The notes beneath the pieces were generated by a model. That model had not been told where the DNA came from and ran no database searches. It was given only the letters and a program-made list of their open reading frames with translations. DNA of 64,000 bases from a virus: positions 56,748 through 120,747 of the IMG/VR virus record IMGVR_UViG_3300030047_000014. One strand, written 5' to 3'. Shown in pieces: positions 18,178-29,100 of the stretch. The translations under genes were made by a program, and so were the position numbers. Position 1 is the first letter of the stretch. Each line of letters begins with the position of its first letter.

Positions 18178-20452
18178 AGATCTATTCTTAAAAATATCCA
18201 AGATTAAGGATATAAATGAATTTTACTCTAAATTTCCTTCTGAAGAAGCATTCATGAAGGTGCATGGAAAAGCATTTAAGAAAGCCTTACTAGGAGCTAG
18301 TATAGACTCTGCTGAAAATGGTATAAACTATAAGTTTGGTCAGTATAGTAATACTCCTGGACAACTTGGATATAATCTATCTGGAGATGAGAATGGACAA
18401 CAGTTTAATCTGGAAGGACAACCAATGTCTAATAATTCTGTACAACAGTCAGTTGCAGGTAAATCAGATCCTACTATTATGGGAGATAGTAAACTTCAAA
18501 GTAATGTAATGCAAGGTGTAAATGCTGCAGGTGAACTTGTAGGAGGTATACGAGCATTATCAGGAGAGAAGAAGAAACTAAGAGGAGCTAAACAAATGCA
18601 GCAATTAAGTGATGTTGAACTCCTTGCTTCAAGAACTAGACCAGAAGAAGTTAGAAGAAGGTATGTTCGTCCTGAAGATATGATAACTTCAGGAGAAGAA
18701 TTATATCCTGCATATGGTACAGGTACTAATGTTCTTGGTAAAGATGGAGTTACTATTAGAAAAGCTGAGAATGGTTTTACTAATTTTATGAATTCAGGTG
18801 GAGAAGGATTTGCTAATAATATGGTAAAGAGTGCTTTCAATAATAATGCAGGGAGTCAGATTGGTGGAGCTGTTGGAGATGCAATTAAAATAATTCCTGG
18901 AGTTGGACCAATTATCAGTACTGTTGCTAAACCTATTCTTAGTGCTATAGGTGGTTTGATAGATAACAATGGTAGAAAGATAAAGAGAGCTCAGCAGGCT
19001 ACGGATAAGAATATTAGTAACATGAGTGTTAATAATAACATTCAAGATACGCAATATCAGAATTCTTCATATATGGAAGATGGAGGTAATATGAATGGAG
19101 ATCTTCAAACATATAAAGGTGGTTATGCAGAACCAATATCATATAATCCTTTCCTACCTGATAATGGTGAAACAGTAATGTTCAGAGGAGCTTCTCACGA
19201 TGATGGTGGAATAGAAGCTTCTTATGGAAATAATTCTGTAGAGGTAGAAGGTGGTGAACCTGCTACTAAATTAGAAGATGGTGGAGGAATGAATAACATG
19301 GTAGTATTTGGTAATCTACCTATCAGTAAAACTTTTGCAGATGCTTTAGGGGATCCTAGTGCAAAGAATAAAAAATTTAAAAACTATGTAGCTGATTTAT
19401 CTAAGACAGAAAGTAGACAGAATAATATAGTTGAAAATTCTGTTGATAAATTAGATGGTTTAGAACTATCAACACCATTTAGTAAACTGGAACTTAATGC
19501 CCATAAAGCAAATATATTAGGAGCTAATATGAAATTAAAGGAAATTGCTGAAAAGAAAAATAGAGCTTCTGCTCTACAAGAAGCTATAAATAGTGTTGCT
19601 GAAGAGCATGGTATTATAGCTGAAGATTTTGCTAAAGGTAAAATTACTAAAGCTAAAAAAGGAGCTACAATTCCTACAGGTGATAGTAATTCAAAGTTTC
19701 CCTGGATGGAAGCTATTAATGCTACTGTACCTTATTTTAGACCAAGTAATGCAGAACCATTAGATGCTAATCAATTAACAGGAGAAATGTTTGCTCTTAG
19801 TAATAATCAACTGGAACCAGTGCAGGCTCAGACATATACTCCTCAATTAGATACTCCTTATGATGTATCTTATCAAGATATTCGTAATAATAATCAAGCT
19901 GATTATAATGCCTCAAAAAGAATAGTAGGAAACAATCCTGAAGCTATTTCTATTTTAAATGCTCAGAAATATAATGCTAATGAGAAAGTTGGTGCAGAAG
20001 AGTTTAGAGCTAATCAAGAAATGAGAAATAAAGTGTATGCTGGTAACAGAGCTACTATGAATGATGCACGACTTAAGAATCTTGGTATCTATGACCAACA
20101 GTATACAAGACAAGCAAATGCTCAAACCAATACAAAGAATGTAGCCCAGGTTGCTATTAGTTCTATTTCTGATAAACAGGCAAAGAATAAACTGGAGAAC
20201 AAAACTCTTCAGACTTATGAGAATCTATATAACTATAGGTATGATAATCAGGGTAGAGCTATTAATATGAATCCTCTGGCTACTTTTAATACCTCAGGAA
20301 CTAATTTGACAGGTAATAATCTCAATCTACCAGAGGGTTATGAGTATACTTACAGAACTGTTAATGGAAAATTAGTACCTGATGATATTAAGAAGAAGGT
20401 TAAAGATAAAAGTAGAAATGGTGCTATTGTTAATGCCATTAAGAATCTATAA
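18170..20452 (+). CDS. crAss-like internal cargo protein
   Basis: 760 residues. The N-terminus (KDINEFYSKFPSEEAFMKVHGKAFKKALLGA) matches the start of crAss-like cargo proteins. A Gly/Ala/Ile-rich hydrophobic stretch lies at about 220-265 (GGAVGDAIKIIPGVGPI). LEDGG/MEDGG motifs occur at about 302 and 363, with HDDGG near 343. The C-terminal half is Asn/Gln-rich and helical. Such proteins are held in the capsid and ejected with the DNA. The palindrome at 20448 overlaps its stop codon. Confidence 0.65.
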   Translation: MTKDLFLKISKIKDINEFYSKFPSEEAFMKVHGKAFKKALLGASIDSAENGINYKFGQYSNTPGQLGYNLSGDENGQQFNLEGQPMSNNSVQQSVAGKSDPTIMGDSKLQSNVMQGVNAAGELVGGIRALSGEKKKLRGAKQMQQLSDVELLASRTRPEEVRRRYVRPEDMITSGEELYPAYGTGTNVLGKDGVTIRKAENGFTNFMNSGGEGFANNMVKSAFNNNAGSQIGGAVGDAIKIIPGVGPIISTVAKPILSAIGGLIDNNGRKIKRAQQATDKNISNMSVNNNIQDTQYQNSSYMEDGGNMNGDLQTYKGGYAEPISYNPFLPDNGETVMFRGASHDDGGIEASYGNNSVEVEGGEPATKLEDGGGMNNMVVFGNLPISKTFADALGDPSAKNKKFKNYVADLSKTESRQNNIVENSVDKLDGLELSTPFSKLELNAHKANILGANMKLKEIAEKKNRASALQEAINSVAEEHGIIAEDFAKGKITKAKKGATIPTGDSNSKFPWMEAINATVPYFRPSNAEPLDANQLTGEMFALSNNQLEPVQAQTYTPQLDTPYDVSYQDIRNNNQADYNASKRIVGNNPEAISILNAQKYNANEKVGAEEFRANQEMRNKVYAGNRATMNDARLKNLGIYDQQYTRQANAQTNTKNVAQVAISSISDKQAKNKLENKTLQTYENLYNYRYDNQGRAINMNPLATFNTSGTNLTGNNLNLPEGYEYTYRTVNGKLVPDDIKKKVKDKSRNGAIVNAIKNL

Positions 20453-20469
20453 CTAATTTAGTTATAGTA
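20448..20469 (+). promoter_or_regulatory. Palindromic operator-like element, copy 2
   Basis: TATAACTAATTTAGTTATAGTA is identical in 21 of 22 positions to 4531-4552 and is here an almost perfect dyad (CTATAACTAA and TTAGTTATAG around one base). Its end is 48 bases before the -7 box at 20517, the same spacing as copy 1. Confidence 0.6.
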
Positions 20470-20492
20470 ATTACTTAAATTTATTATTCTCT

Positions 20493-20524
20493 GTTGGAAT
20501 ATATAATATTTCCTATTACATTTG
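20493..20524 (+). promoter_or_regulatory. Bacteroidetes-type promoter for cargo/RNAP genes
   Basis: GTTG at 20493-20496 (3 of 4 for the -33 TTTG), a 20-nt spacer and a perfect TAnnTTTG box, TACATTTG, at 20517-20524. The next start codon is at 20541, so the leader is very short. Confidence 0.55.
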
Positions 20525-20540
20525 AAAATTAAACAACGCT

Positions 20541-23108
20541 ATGGCTAATTGGACAGATAATAGACCCCCAGTGTTTAATCCCTACGTACAGCAATTGCCT
20601 GTTGAGGCAATGACTCAAGTTGGTGTGGAAAAACAGAAACGCTATGATGAGGGTGTTCAGAAAATTCAGACTGAAGTTGATAATATTGCAGGACTTGACA
20701 TCATAAGAGATGTGGATAAGAACTATCTGCAATCTAAACTAAATCAGTTAGGTACTAATCTTAAATCAGTTACTGCAGCAGATTTTTCTAACTTCCAATT
20801 AGTTAACTCTGTAGGAGGAATGGCTAATCAGATAGCAAAGGATAGAAATATTCTAAATGCTGTTAGCTCAACTGCTAGATTTAGAAAAGAACAAGCCTTT
20901 GGTGAAACTCTAAAGAAAGAAGGTAAATCCTCAGTTAATAGAGAATATGATTTCAATAAGTCTGTTAATGACTGGTTGAATAATACTGATCTAAATGCTT
21001 CTTTTAATGGACAATATAAAGAGCATATTGATGTCAATAAAAAAGTGCTTGAGATAATTGGAAAAATTAATCCAAACGCTAAACAAGAGGATCTTGTTAA
21101 TGCTGTAAGATCTGATGGTACAATTAATTATAAACAGATGGCTGATGTAATGCAACGTAGAGGTATTACAGAAGTTAGTGAAGGTCAGATTAAAACAGCA
21201 GTTAATTCAATGTTGGATGCTAATGACATGGATGAGTTATATAGCCAGGGAAGATATGCATATAAAGATTATACGCCTGCAGCATTACAAGCTGAGAGTA
21301 CCAGAACGTATGAACTTGGTAAAAGAAGTTATCAAAGTAAGCTTGAAGAGTTACAGAGACAACTCCTTGTAACTACAGATATTACACAACAGCATGACAT
21401 TAATGATACAATTGAATATTACAAAACCTTATTAGGAGACTCAAAAAATAATATCCCTAGTCTTCTTGAAAAGACTCATAATTCTATACTAGAAAATATA
21501 ATGACTAATCCTGATGAAGCAAGATCTTCCTTATATACAAGAAATTGGTTGGATGAAATTGCTAATGGATTTGCTCATAGAGAAATTAAAGATGAGGTAC
21601 TTGCTTCTCCATATAAGGAAAATGAATGGAAGCGTCTTGCTTATAATTTAGATTTATTACAAGAAAGTCATTTACAATCATATAGAAATGCTCAATTAGA
21701 AATTGACAAAGAGAGATTAGGAATTGATAGAGATAAACTTGCACTTGAAAGAGAAAAACTTTCTCCTGGTATACCTTATTACAAAAGAACTGGTGATGCA
21801 TCTACACAAGAGCAAGAATCTTTAAAAAACTTTGCTAATTATAATAATGAATTAAAGACAAGGAATGAGACTATTCTTAATGAGTATGCTGATAGTCGAT
21901 CAAGTATGGATACTAAGGTTAAACCTTCTGATATTCTTAGAAATATAGAATTGTATAAGAGTAACAAATATACTCCTAAAACAAAAGATGAGGAAGTTGA
22001 TTTTAATGAATACATTAAAAATAGTAATCTTCTGGCTACACAATCCAGAATTTTAGCAAAAAAAACTGATGAAGCTTACAGAGAAGTAACAGGAGGTATT
22101 GCTCAAAGAGATCTATTGTCTTCTCAGTTAAAAGGTAAAGCAGATATTGATATTGTTAAAGATGGTATTAATTATCATTTTACTCCTAAAGAAATCTATG
22201 ATTATATCTCTAAAGAAGAAAAATATACAAAAAGTTACAACATGTATGGAGGTGGATATTCAATGTCACCTGGATCAAAGCTCTCAGATAAAGAAAGAGT
22301 ACTAGCAAATGAAATTGAAGGAAGATATAGTGGTTCTACTAAAGCTATTAATACACAGTTAAATGAGTATTTAAACAGTTATTCCTCTATTGCGAAACAG
22401 ACAAGAGATATTGATCTTCAAGTAACAAAACGTGTTTCTGAAAAAATGAAAGACATCACAGGTATATTTGCTACAGAGCAAGCTGCTGTTCATTTTAAAG
22501 ATACTGACGAAGAAAAGAACTTCATTAGAGATCTAACTACTATAGTACAGGCAGATATGGGAGCTAAATCAGGAGCATTAGGATATGATACTGAAAAATC
22601 TTTAGATTTTCTAACTAAAACTGGAGGCACAGATGTTGAAGCACAGCATGTTAGACAAGGTGATAAGAATTTCATCCAACTTACTAATAAGAAAAGTAAG
22701 AAAACAGAACTTATTCCTGTTACTCCAGAATTTGTTTTAAGAAATAAAAATCTAGGAGAAAAGTATTTAAATAAGAACTTAGATTTTGCAATGGTGTTAT
22801 TGACAAATAACGGATCTACAAATATTTTTAAAGACTATGATAATGCATATTATAACTCTGGATTATTTGGAGGATATGATGTAAAAGGAAAGAGAACAGT
22901 TAAAATGCCAATAGTAGCTGATTTAGAGAGAGGTAGGAGTGGTGCATTCTATCCTGTTCTTAAAAGAAAAACAAAAGACGGAAAGATAGAAGTGTTACCT
23001 TACCCACATGCAACAACTAAAGAAGAGTTTGAAGCTTGGCTTCCTACTCTTACTGATGAAAAAATAGAGATGTTATTTAATGATAATAAAAAGAATACAA
23101 ACCAGTAA
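20541..23108 (+). CDS. crAss-like helical cargo protein
   Basis: 855 residues. The opening FNPYVQQLPVEAMTQVGVEKQ and the repeated KIQTEVDNIAGLDI and DFSNFQLVNSVGGMA segments are typical of the large helical cargo protein encoded just before the RNA polymerase in crAss-like phages. Long amphipathic helices dominate, with an extended coil near 385-415 (LEIDKERLGIDRDKLALE). It is expected to be packaged and ejected, possibly to form part of the trans-envelope conduit. It is the first gene after the promoter at 20493 and lies 14 bases before the giant gene. Confidence 0.7.
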   Translation: MANWTDNRPPVFNPYVQQLPVEAMTQVGVEKQKRYDEGVQKIQTEVDNIAGLDIIRDVDKNYLQSKLNQLGTNLKSVTAADFSNFQLVNSVGGMANQIAKDRNILNAVSSTARFRKEQAFGETLKKEGKSSVNREYDFNKSVNDWLNNTDLNASFNGQYKEHIDVNKKVLEIIGKINPNAKQEDLVNAVRSDGTINYKQMADVMQRRGITEVSEGQIKTAVNSMLDANDMDELYSQGRYAYKDYTPAALQAESTRTYELGKRSYQSKLEELQRQLLVTTDITQQHDINDTIEYYKTLLGDSKNNIPSLLEKTHNSILENIMTNPDEARSSLYTRNWLDEIANGFAHREIKDEVLASPYKENEWKRLAYNLDLLQESHLQSYRNAQLEIDKERLGIDRDKLALEREKLSPGIPYYKRTGDASTQEQESLKNFANYNNELKTRNETILNEYADSRSSMDTKVKPSDILRNIELYKSNKYTPKTKDEEVDFNEYIKNSNLLATQSRILAKKTDEAYREVTGGIAQRDLLSSQLKGKADIDIVKDGINYHFTPKEIYDYISKEEKYTKSYNMYGGGYSMSPGSKLSDKERVLANEIEGRYSGSTKAINTQLNEYLNSYSSIAKQTRDIDLQVTKRVSEKMKDITGIFATEQAAVHFKDTDEEKNFIRDLTTIVQADMGAKSGALGYDTEKSLDFLTKTGGTDVEAQHVRQGDKNFIQLTNKKSKKTELIPVTPEFVLRNKNLGEKYLNKNLDFAMVLLTNNGSTNIFKDYDNAYYNSGLFGGYDVKGKRTVKMPIVADLERGRSGAFYPVLKRKTKDGKIEVLPYPHATTKEEFEAWLPTLTDEKIEMLFNDNKKNTNQ

Positions 23109-23122
23109 TATCCCAATAAGAC

Positions 23123-26100
23123 ATGCCTATAAATGATTTAAGTCCTTTGACTGAAAACATACTACCAACAAGTAGACCTCAATCTGTAGGTAACTCAATT
23201 CCTAATCCATATATGGAAGGTAGTGGTAATGGTGATAGTGGAAGTAAACGTCCTGATTACTTACCTCCTCTTGCTTCAGGAAAGGATGAGATGCCTATTA
23301 CAGCAACCTCTGGACAGTTGCATGATGCAAGAAAGTTTTCTGTCTTTGATCCTACAAAGACAGAGAATGAGTTTGCTTATGGACAAGGATTTGTTTCTAA
23401 GATGGTTAGTGGTGTTGGTAAGGGATTATTACTTACAGGTACTACATTTCTACAGACTACTGCAGGATTAATAAATGGTTTATATCAATGGAATAAAACA
23501 GGGAAAGCATCTTCTTTCTATGATAATCCTCTTAATAAATGGGTAGATGATGTAAATGCAGAAGCTGAGAACAGATTACCTAATCTTTACACAAATATTG
23601 AGAAAGATGCTAATTGGTATTCTCCTAAATATTTATTAACAGGTAATTTCTTATGGGATGGTATTGTAAAGAATCTTGGATTCTCTGCAGGTGCTGCATT
23701 GTCAGGAATGGCATTTGCAGGAGCTTTAAGAGCTCTTCCTCTTACATCTAAGTTATTCTCTATTGGTAAAGGAGCTGAAGCTCTTGCAGCCACAGAAGAA
23801 GGAGTATCAGCATCTACAGCAGCAGGTAATGCTGCAGAAACTTATGGAAAGATCAAAGAGCAATCTGATAAATTCTTAGGATCATTTAAATTACTAAATC
23901 CTGGTGGTAGAGCTTTAATAGCAGGTTTATCTACTTCTGGAGAAGCTAGTTTTGAGTCATATCAGAATCTTAATCAATTCAGGAATGATGAAATAAAGAA
24001 ATATCAAGATACACATGATGGAGAGAAACCTACTGGAGAGGATCTTAAGAAGATTAATGATAATGCAGAACATGTTGGAAATGTGTCCTATCTGTCTAAT
24101 GTGGCTCTTCTTAGTGTTACTAATTATATACAGTTTCCTAAAATATTAGGATCTTCTTATAAAGCTGAGAAGGGAATGATTAATTCCTTAACCAAAGAAA
24201 CAGGAGATATAATTGGAACAGAAGGAAAATATCTTGTAAAGCCTGCAGGAAATAAGATTCTCTCAACTCTAAATAAGATTAGACCCTATACATTCTCTAC
24301 TTCAGAAGGATTTGAAGAGGGTGCACAGTATGTAATTCAGGAAGGTACTCAGAACTACTATGATAAAAAGTATAATAATACTCCAACTGATTTTCTAACC
24401 AGTCTTTTAGAAGGAGTTAAAAAGACTGTTGGTACTAATGAAGGTATGAAGAATATCTTAATTGGTGGATTATCAGGATCTATAATGATGGGTAGAGGAA
24501 GGTTCAGAGAAAATAGTGAGAAAGATAGAAATACTCAGGAAGCTGTTACAGCATTCAATAAAACTAAATTTTCTGATTTTACTCAGGAAACATTAGATGC
24601 TGTTAATAGAGGAACAACTCTTCAGGAAGAGAGAGAAGCTGCTCTAAAGAGTGGTGATATACTAAATAGTAAAGATAAAGAAGCTGATTATATAATCAAC
24701 TATCTTACACCACGTATTAAATATGGGAGGTTTGATTTAATTAAATCAGATATATCTGATTATAAACAACTTGCAAGCACTGATGAAGGTTTTGCTCAAT
24801 TACAATCTGAAGGTAAAGCCTTAACAACAGATACTAAGGAAGCTTATATTCAGAGATTATCTGCATTAGAAGCTACTGCTGAGAATGTAAAATCATTATA
24901 TCAATCTCTTAATCTTCGATATGGTGCACAAATAGATGAAAAAGGTAAACCTATCTACTCTCCTGCAGTTATGGACAAGATGGTTTATGCAGCATCTAAA
25001 GTAGCTGACTATGATAAACGAATTCCAGAATTAACTAATACATTAATACAAAGTAATATTGATGTTAATGCTGTAGTTAAAGATGTACTATTGGGTAAAT
25101 CAGACAGTTTTAATGAAGCTATGGATTCTATCAGCAAGATGGATATCTTAGATGAAGAAAAAACTTCTCTTAGTGAAGCTTTGGAAGATATAAGTGAACT
25201 TAGTCTTCGTAGAAATAAATTTCTAAAAGAATATACTGAGATAAAGAACAATCCTAAAAAATATCAGGAACAAAAAGCAGAAGATATCCAACCTCCTGTT
25301 GGTGAAGAGAATAGGATAATTGCTATTAAAACTAAGACAGGAGATAAGGAATTAACTATTGGTAAGGAGTACTTTATAGGTAAGGGATTTGACTATGATA
25401 AAGATGGTCTGGAGACTCCTGTTACTATTTCTAAACTTACTATTCTTAGTGAGAATGAGGATGGTACAATCAAAGTAAAAGGAAATAATGGTAAAGTAAT
25501 GGATATATCTAAGGATCAATTACTTGACTATAAAGTTACACCTGCTGAACAATTAAAAGCTAATAAGACTGCTAATTATTTCTTTAATCATAGGAATGAG
25601 TTGTTTGAGATTAATTTGGGTAAGAAATATGGTGGAAAGAAAACTGGTAGAATTGAATTCAAAGAAGGCAAACTCTTTATTGTATATAAAGGAGTTAATG
25701 GCAAACTTATTCACAAAGAGATAAATAATAGTTTCTTTGTTCCTCAAAAGGAATATAATGAACCAAGAATCAGAATTACAGGTAAAATTGAAACTGCAGA
25801 ACAGAAAGTAGCCAGGGAAGAATTCACTTCAGCAAAAGAATTAGAGGCACAGAAACAAACTGCTTCTCAGAATAGAGATACACGTATTGAAATTCTGACA
25901 CAGTTGTTTGATGATATCTCTACTAAGCAGGAAGATACCAATAAGTTACTGACTCAGAAGAAATCTGAATTAACAAATATTAAAGAGGAATTATCTAAAC
26001 TTGAGGAGAATATCCTTAATACTCAGAATGATGTAGATAAGAGATTTAAAAAAGTAACTTTCAGAGCTACTACCAGAAAAGCATTAGCTACTGCTTCTCG

Positions 26101-29100
26101 TTTGTCCAGAATGCAAGATCAGTTAGAAAAAGAGATAAAAGATCTTGAGACTCAGAGAGAAGAGTTAGATATTGATTTGTCTTATATTTCTGATATGGCT
26201 CAGAATATTGATGAGCTTCCTACAGATAGTAAGGAGTTTCTTAATGAGCTGAAATCTCATAAAGCATTATTGGAAGATATGCTTCTTAATACAGAAATTC
26301 AAATTGAGGAGACTAACAACATTATTAGCAAGGTAAAGGCAGCTTTAGATTCAGCTATGGATTTCTTATCAGATGTGATAGGTAAGTTTCAGCAGAAGTT
26401 TCCTAAAGTTCCGCTTGCTCTTGGTAGTGAATGGATTGAGTTTCTAAAAAATAATCCTAACTTTCTTAAGCGTAAACCTAACTATAAGGAAGAATTACAA
26501 CAGCTTGATGATTTAGTAGCTCAAGTTGAGGATATGGATATTATTCCTGGGGAGCGTACTATAAAAGAATTAAATGAGAAACTTGCAGAATTACAGGAAG
26601 CCTTATCTCCACTAGAAAGAGAATTAAAAGCAAGTAATGTTATATTGGATAGGTTTAGGGAAATTGCTAAAAAATCCAGGGAAGTAAAAGCTGAAGAGAA
26701 AGCTATGTCTGTAAAGGATGAGTTTTTAAAAAAGGCTCTTGGTACAGATAAGAGTGGTATCCAGAACAGAGAATTTGATAAGGATTATGAGCCTGAGGCT
26801 AAGAAGCCTACAGAGTTCATATGGAGAAGTACTATCACAACAGGAGATAAACCTCATGCCATTAGATCTAATAAATTTGGAGCTAATCTGAATTCATTTC
26901 CTAATAGAGATAAAATACGTGGGGTATATATAACTTTTAAAAATGAAGATCAGATACTACCAGGATTAATTGATCATTTAAGGACAGATGAAAATGGTAA
27001 TGTAGACAACTCTATAAATAGAGAGGATGTCATTGTATTAGTAATGACTGATGAGGATGGTAATCTGATTGATGAAAATGGTAAACTTGTACAGAATAAT
27101 GCTGACAAATTAAATACAGCTATATATCAAGTATTTCCAGAAGCTAAATTAGCTTGGAGTGAAAAGTATGGTAATGCATCAATGTTTAGGAAAGATACTC
27201 CTCAAGATGTAGTGGACTCTGTTAAGAAACAGTATGCTGATTGGAGAAAAGATATTTTAGAGAACACAACTGATTTAAGTAATAGTCATACTATTGATGC
27301 CTCTTTTGGATTTCCTGAGTATGAAACTGAACTGGATGAAAATCAAGTACCACAGAGGATTTATTCTACTAAGACATCTGTACAAGAAGCAGGTTTGGTT
27401 ACTGAAGATGAATTAGAAGCTTCTCCAGTAATTACTATTCCTACAACCAATAGTATTGTTGGTAAGGGCACTGTTTCCTTTACTAATGCTATTGGTAAAG
27501 TATTTCTTGAATTAAAGAATGGTCTGATACCACTACAGAATAGAAAACATACTAGTGAAGAGGCAGAGTTAATATATCAGTCTATCTATCACTTAGCTAA
27601 GAATATGCTTAAAGGTGAACTTAAGTCTGATGCTTCTGAGAACTTATTTAATTATCTTCGATCAGTAGTCTATTGGGGAATTCCTACAGATCAACAAGGT
27701 AATAGAAAAGAGACTAAAGGATATAATAGTATCTTCTGGGAGAAAGATCCTGTATCTGGAAAGTTCATGTTATCAATGTCAGGAAAAGGAATGAACTTTG
27801 TATTCACTCCTTCTGCACTGGAACAATATAAAGCAGATATAATTGCTATGTTAGAGGGGATGTATAATAACATTAACTCCTCTATGATTAAAGGTAATAA
27901 TGCTATTAATGAGAAATATCATGAACCATTATCTATAAATGCTGATGGTACTTTCAATACAAGAGAATGGAATAACTACCAGACTTATTTGTTATCAAGT
28001 ACAACTCCTGATGGTAAACCACGTAAAAACATTCCTCTTACTACATTAATGAAACCTCTTGCTAATAAGGAAGATGTAAATAGAAAAGGAATATATTTTT
28101 ATACTACTGATACAGCAGATGATATTGTTCTTCCTACTAAAAAACCTTTAGCAGCATCTAAAATGCTTCCAGGTAAATTACAGGAAGCTCTACAGAAAAC
28201 ACAAAAGTTTGTATTAGGTAGAAATAATTTAAATATATTTACTACAGATGCAGGAAAACAATTAAAGTTTATAGTTAGTGAGAAAGTTAATGCTAATAAC
28301 TTTATGCAGGAGATTAGTATTCTTCAAGGCGGTGATCTTGTAGAATTAATGGATATTATTAAAAAAGCAGGATTAGATCCTGCAAAGGTTCTTAAAAGAC
28401 GTATATTTAAAGCACTTGAGCCTCAATTAAATGATACAAATACTGAAGAGAAAGAAGATATCTTTAGAGTTCCTGATGATGAGGATGATACTAAAATACC
28501 TACACAGAAAGATAATAGAAAAACATCTAATGAAGATGATGAAGAGATGGAAGTCTTTCATGTTCCAGATGATATAGATGAGGATATTAAGAAGGCTTTA
28601 AATCGTGTGTCTAATGATTCTGATTTAGCAGCAACTCGTCTTGTTTTAAAACAGATGTTAGATGATTATAAAGAAGAGGACTGGACTAAAATAGAACAAT
28701 GGTTAAGAAATAATTTTCCTAACTTTCCTTTCTATAGGGTAAAGAATGTAATCCAGGTTACTAATGGAAGACAAGCTTGGGGTATGTTCAAACAGGCTGC
28801 TTTGTATGTATATCAACATGCAGAATCAGGTACATCATATCATGAGGTCTTTCATGCAGTATGGAGGATGTTCGTAGGTCCAGATGAACAATCTGCTATT
28901 GAAGATGAATTCACTTCCAGAAAAGGTAGTTTTATTGATAGAGCTACACAGAAGACAATAAAATACTCAGATGCTAATGCTAAAGAAATAGATGAGAAAT
29001 TAGCAGAAGAATTTAGAAATTATATTCAGGAAGGTAAAATCCCTGGTAAACCAGAGAAAGGAAGACCATTTATTCTTAAAATGTTTATAGACTTGGTAAA

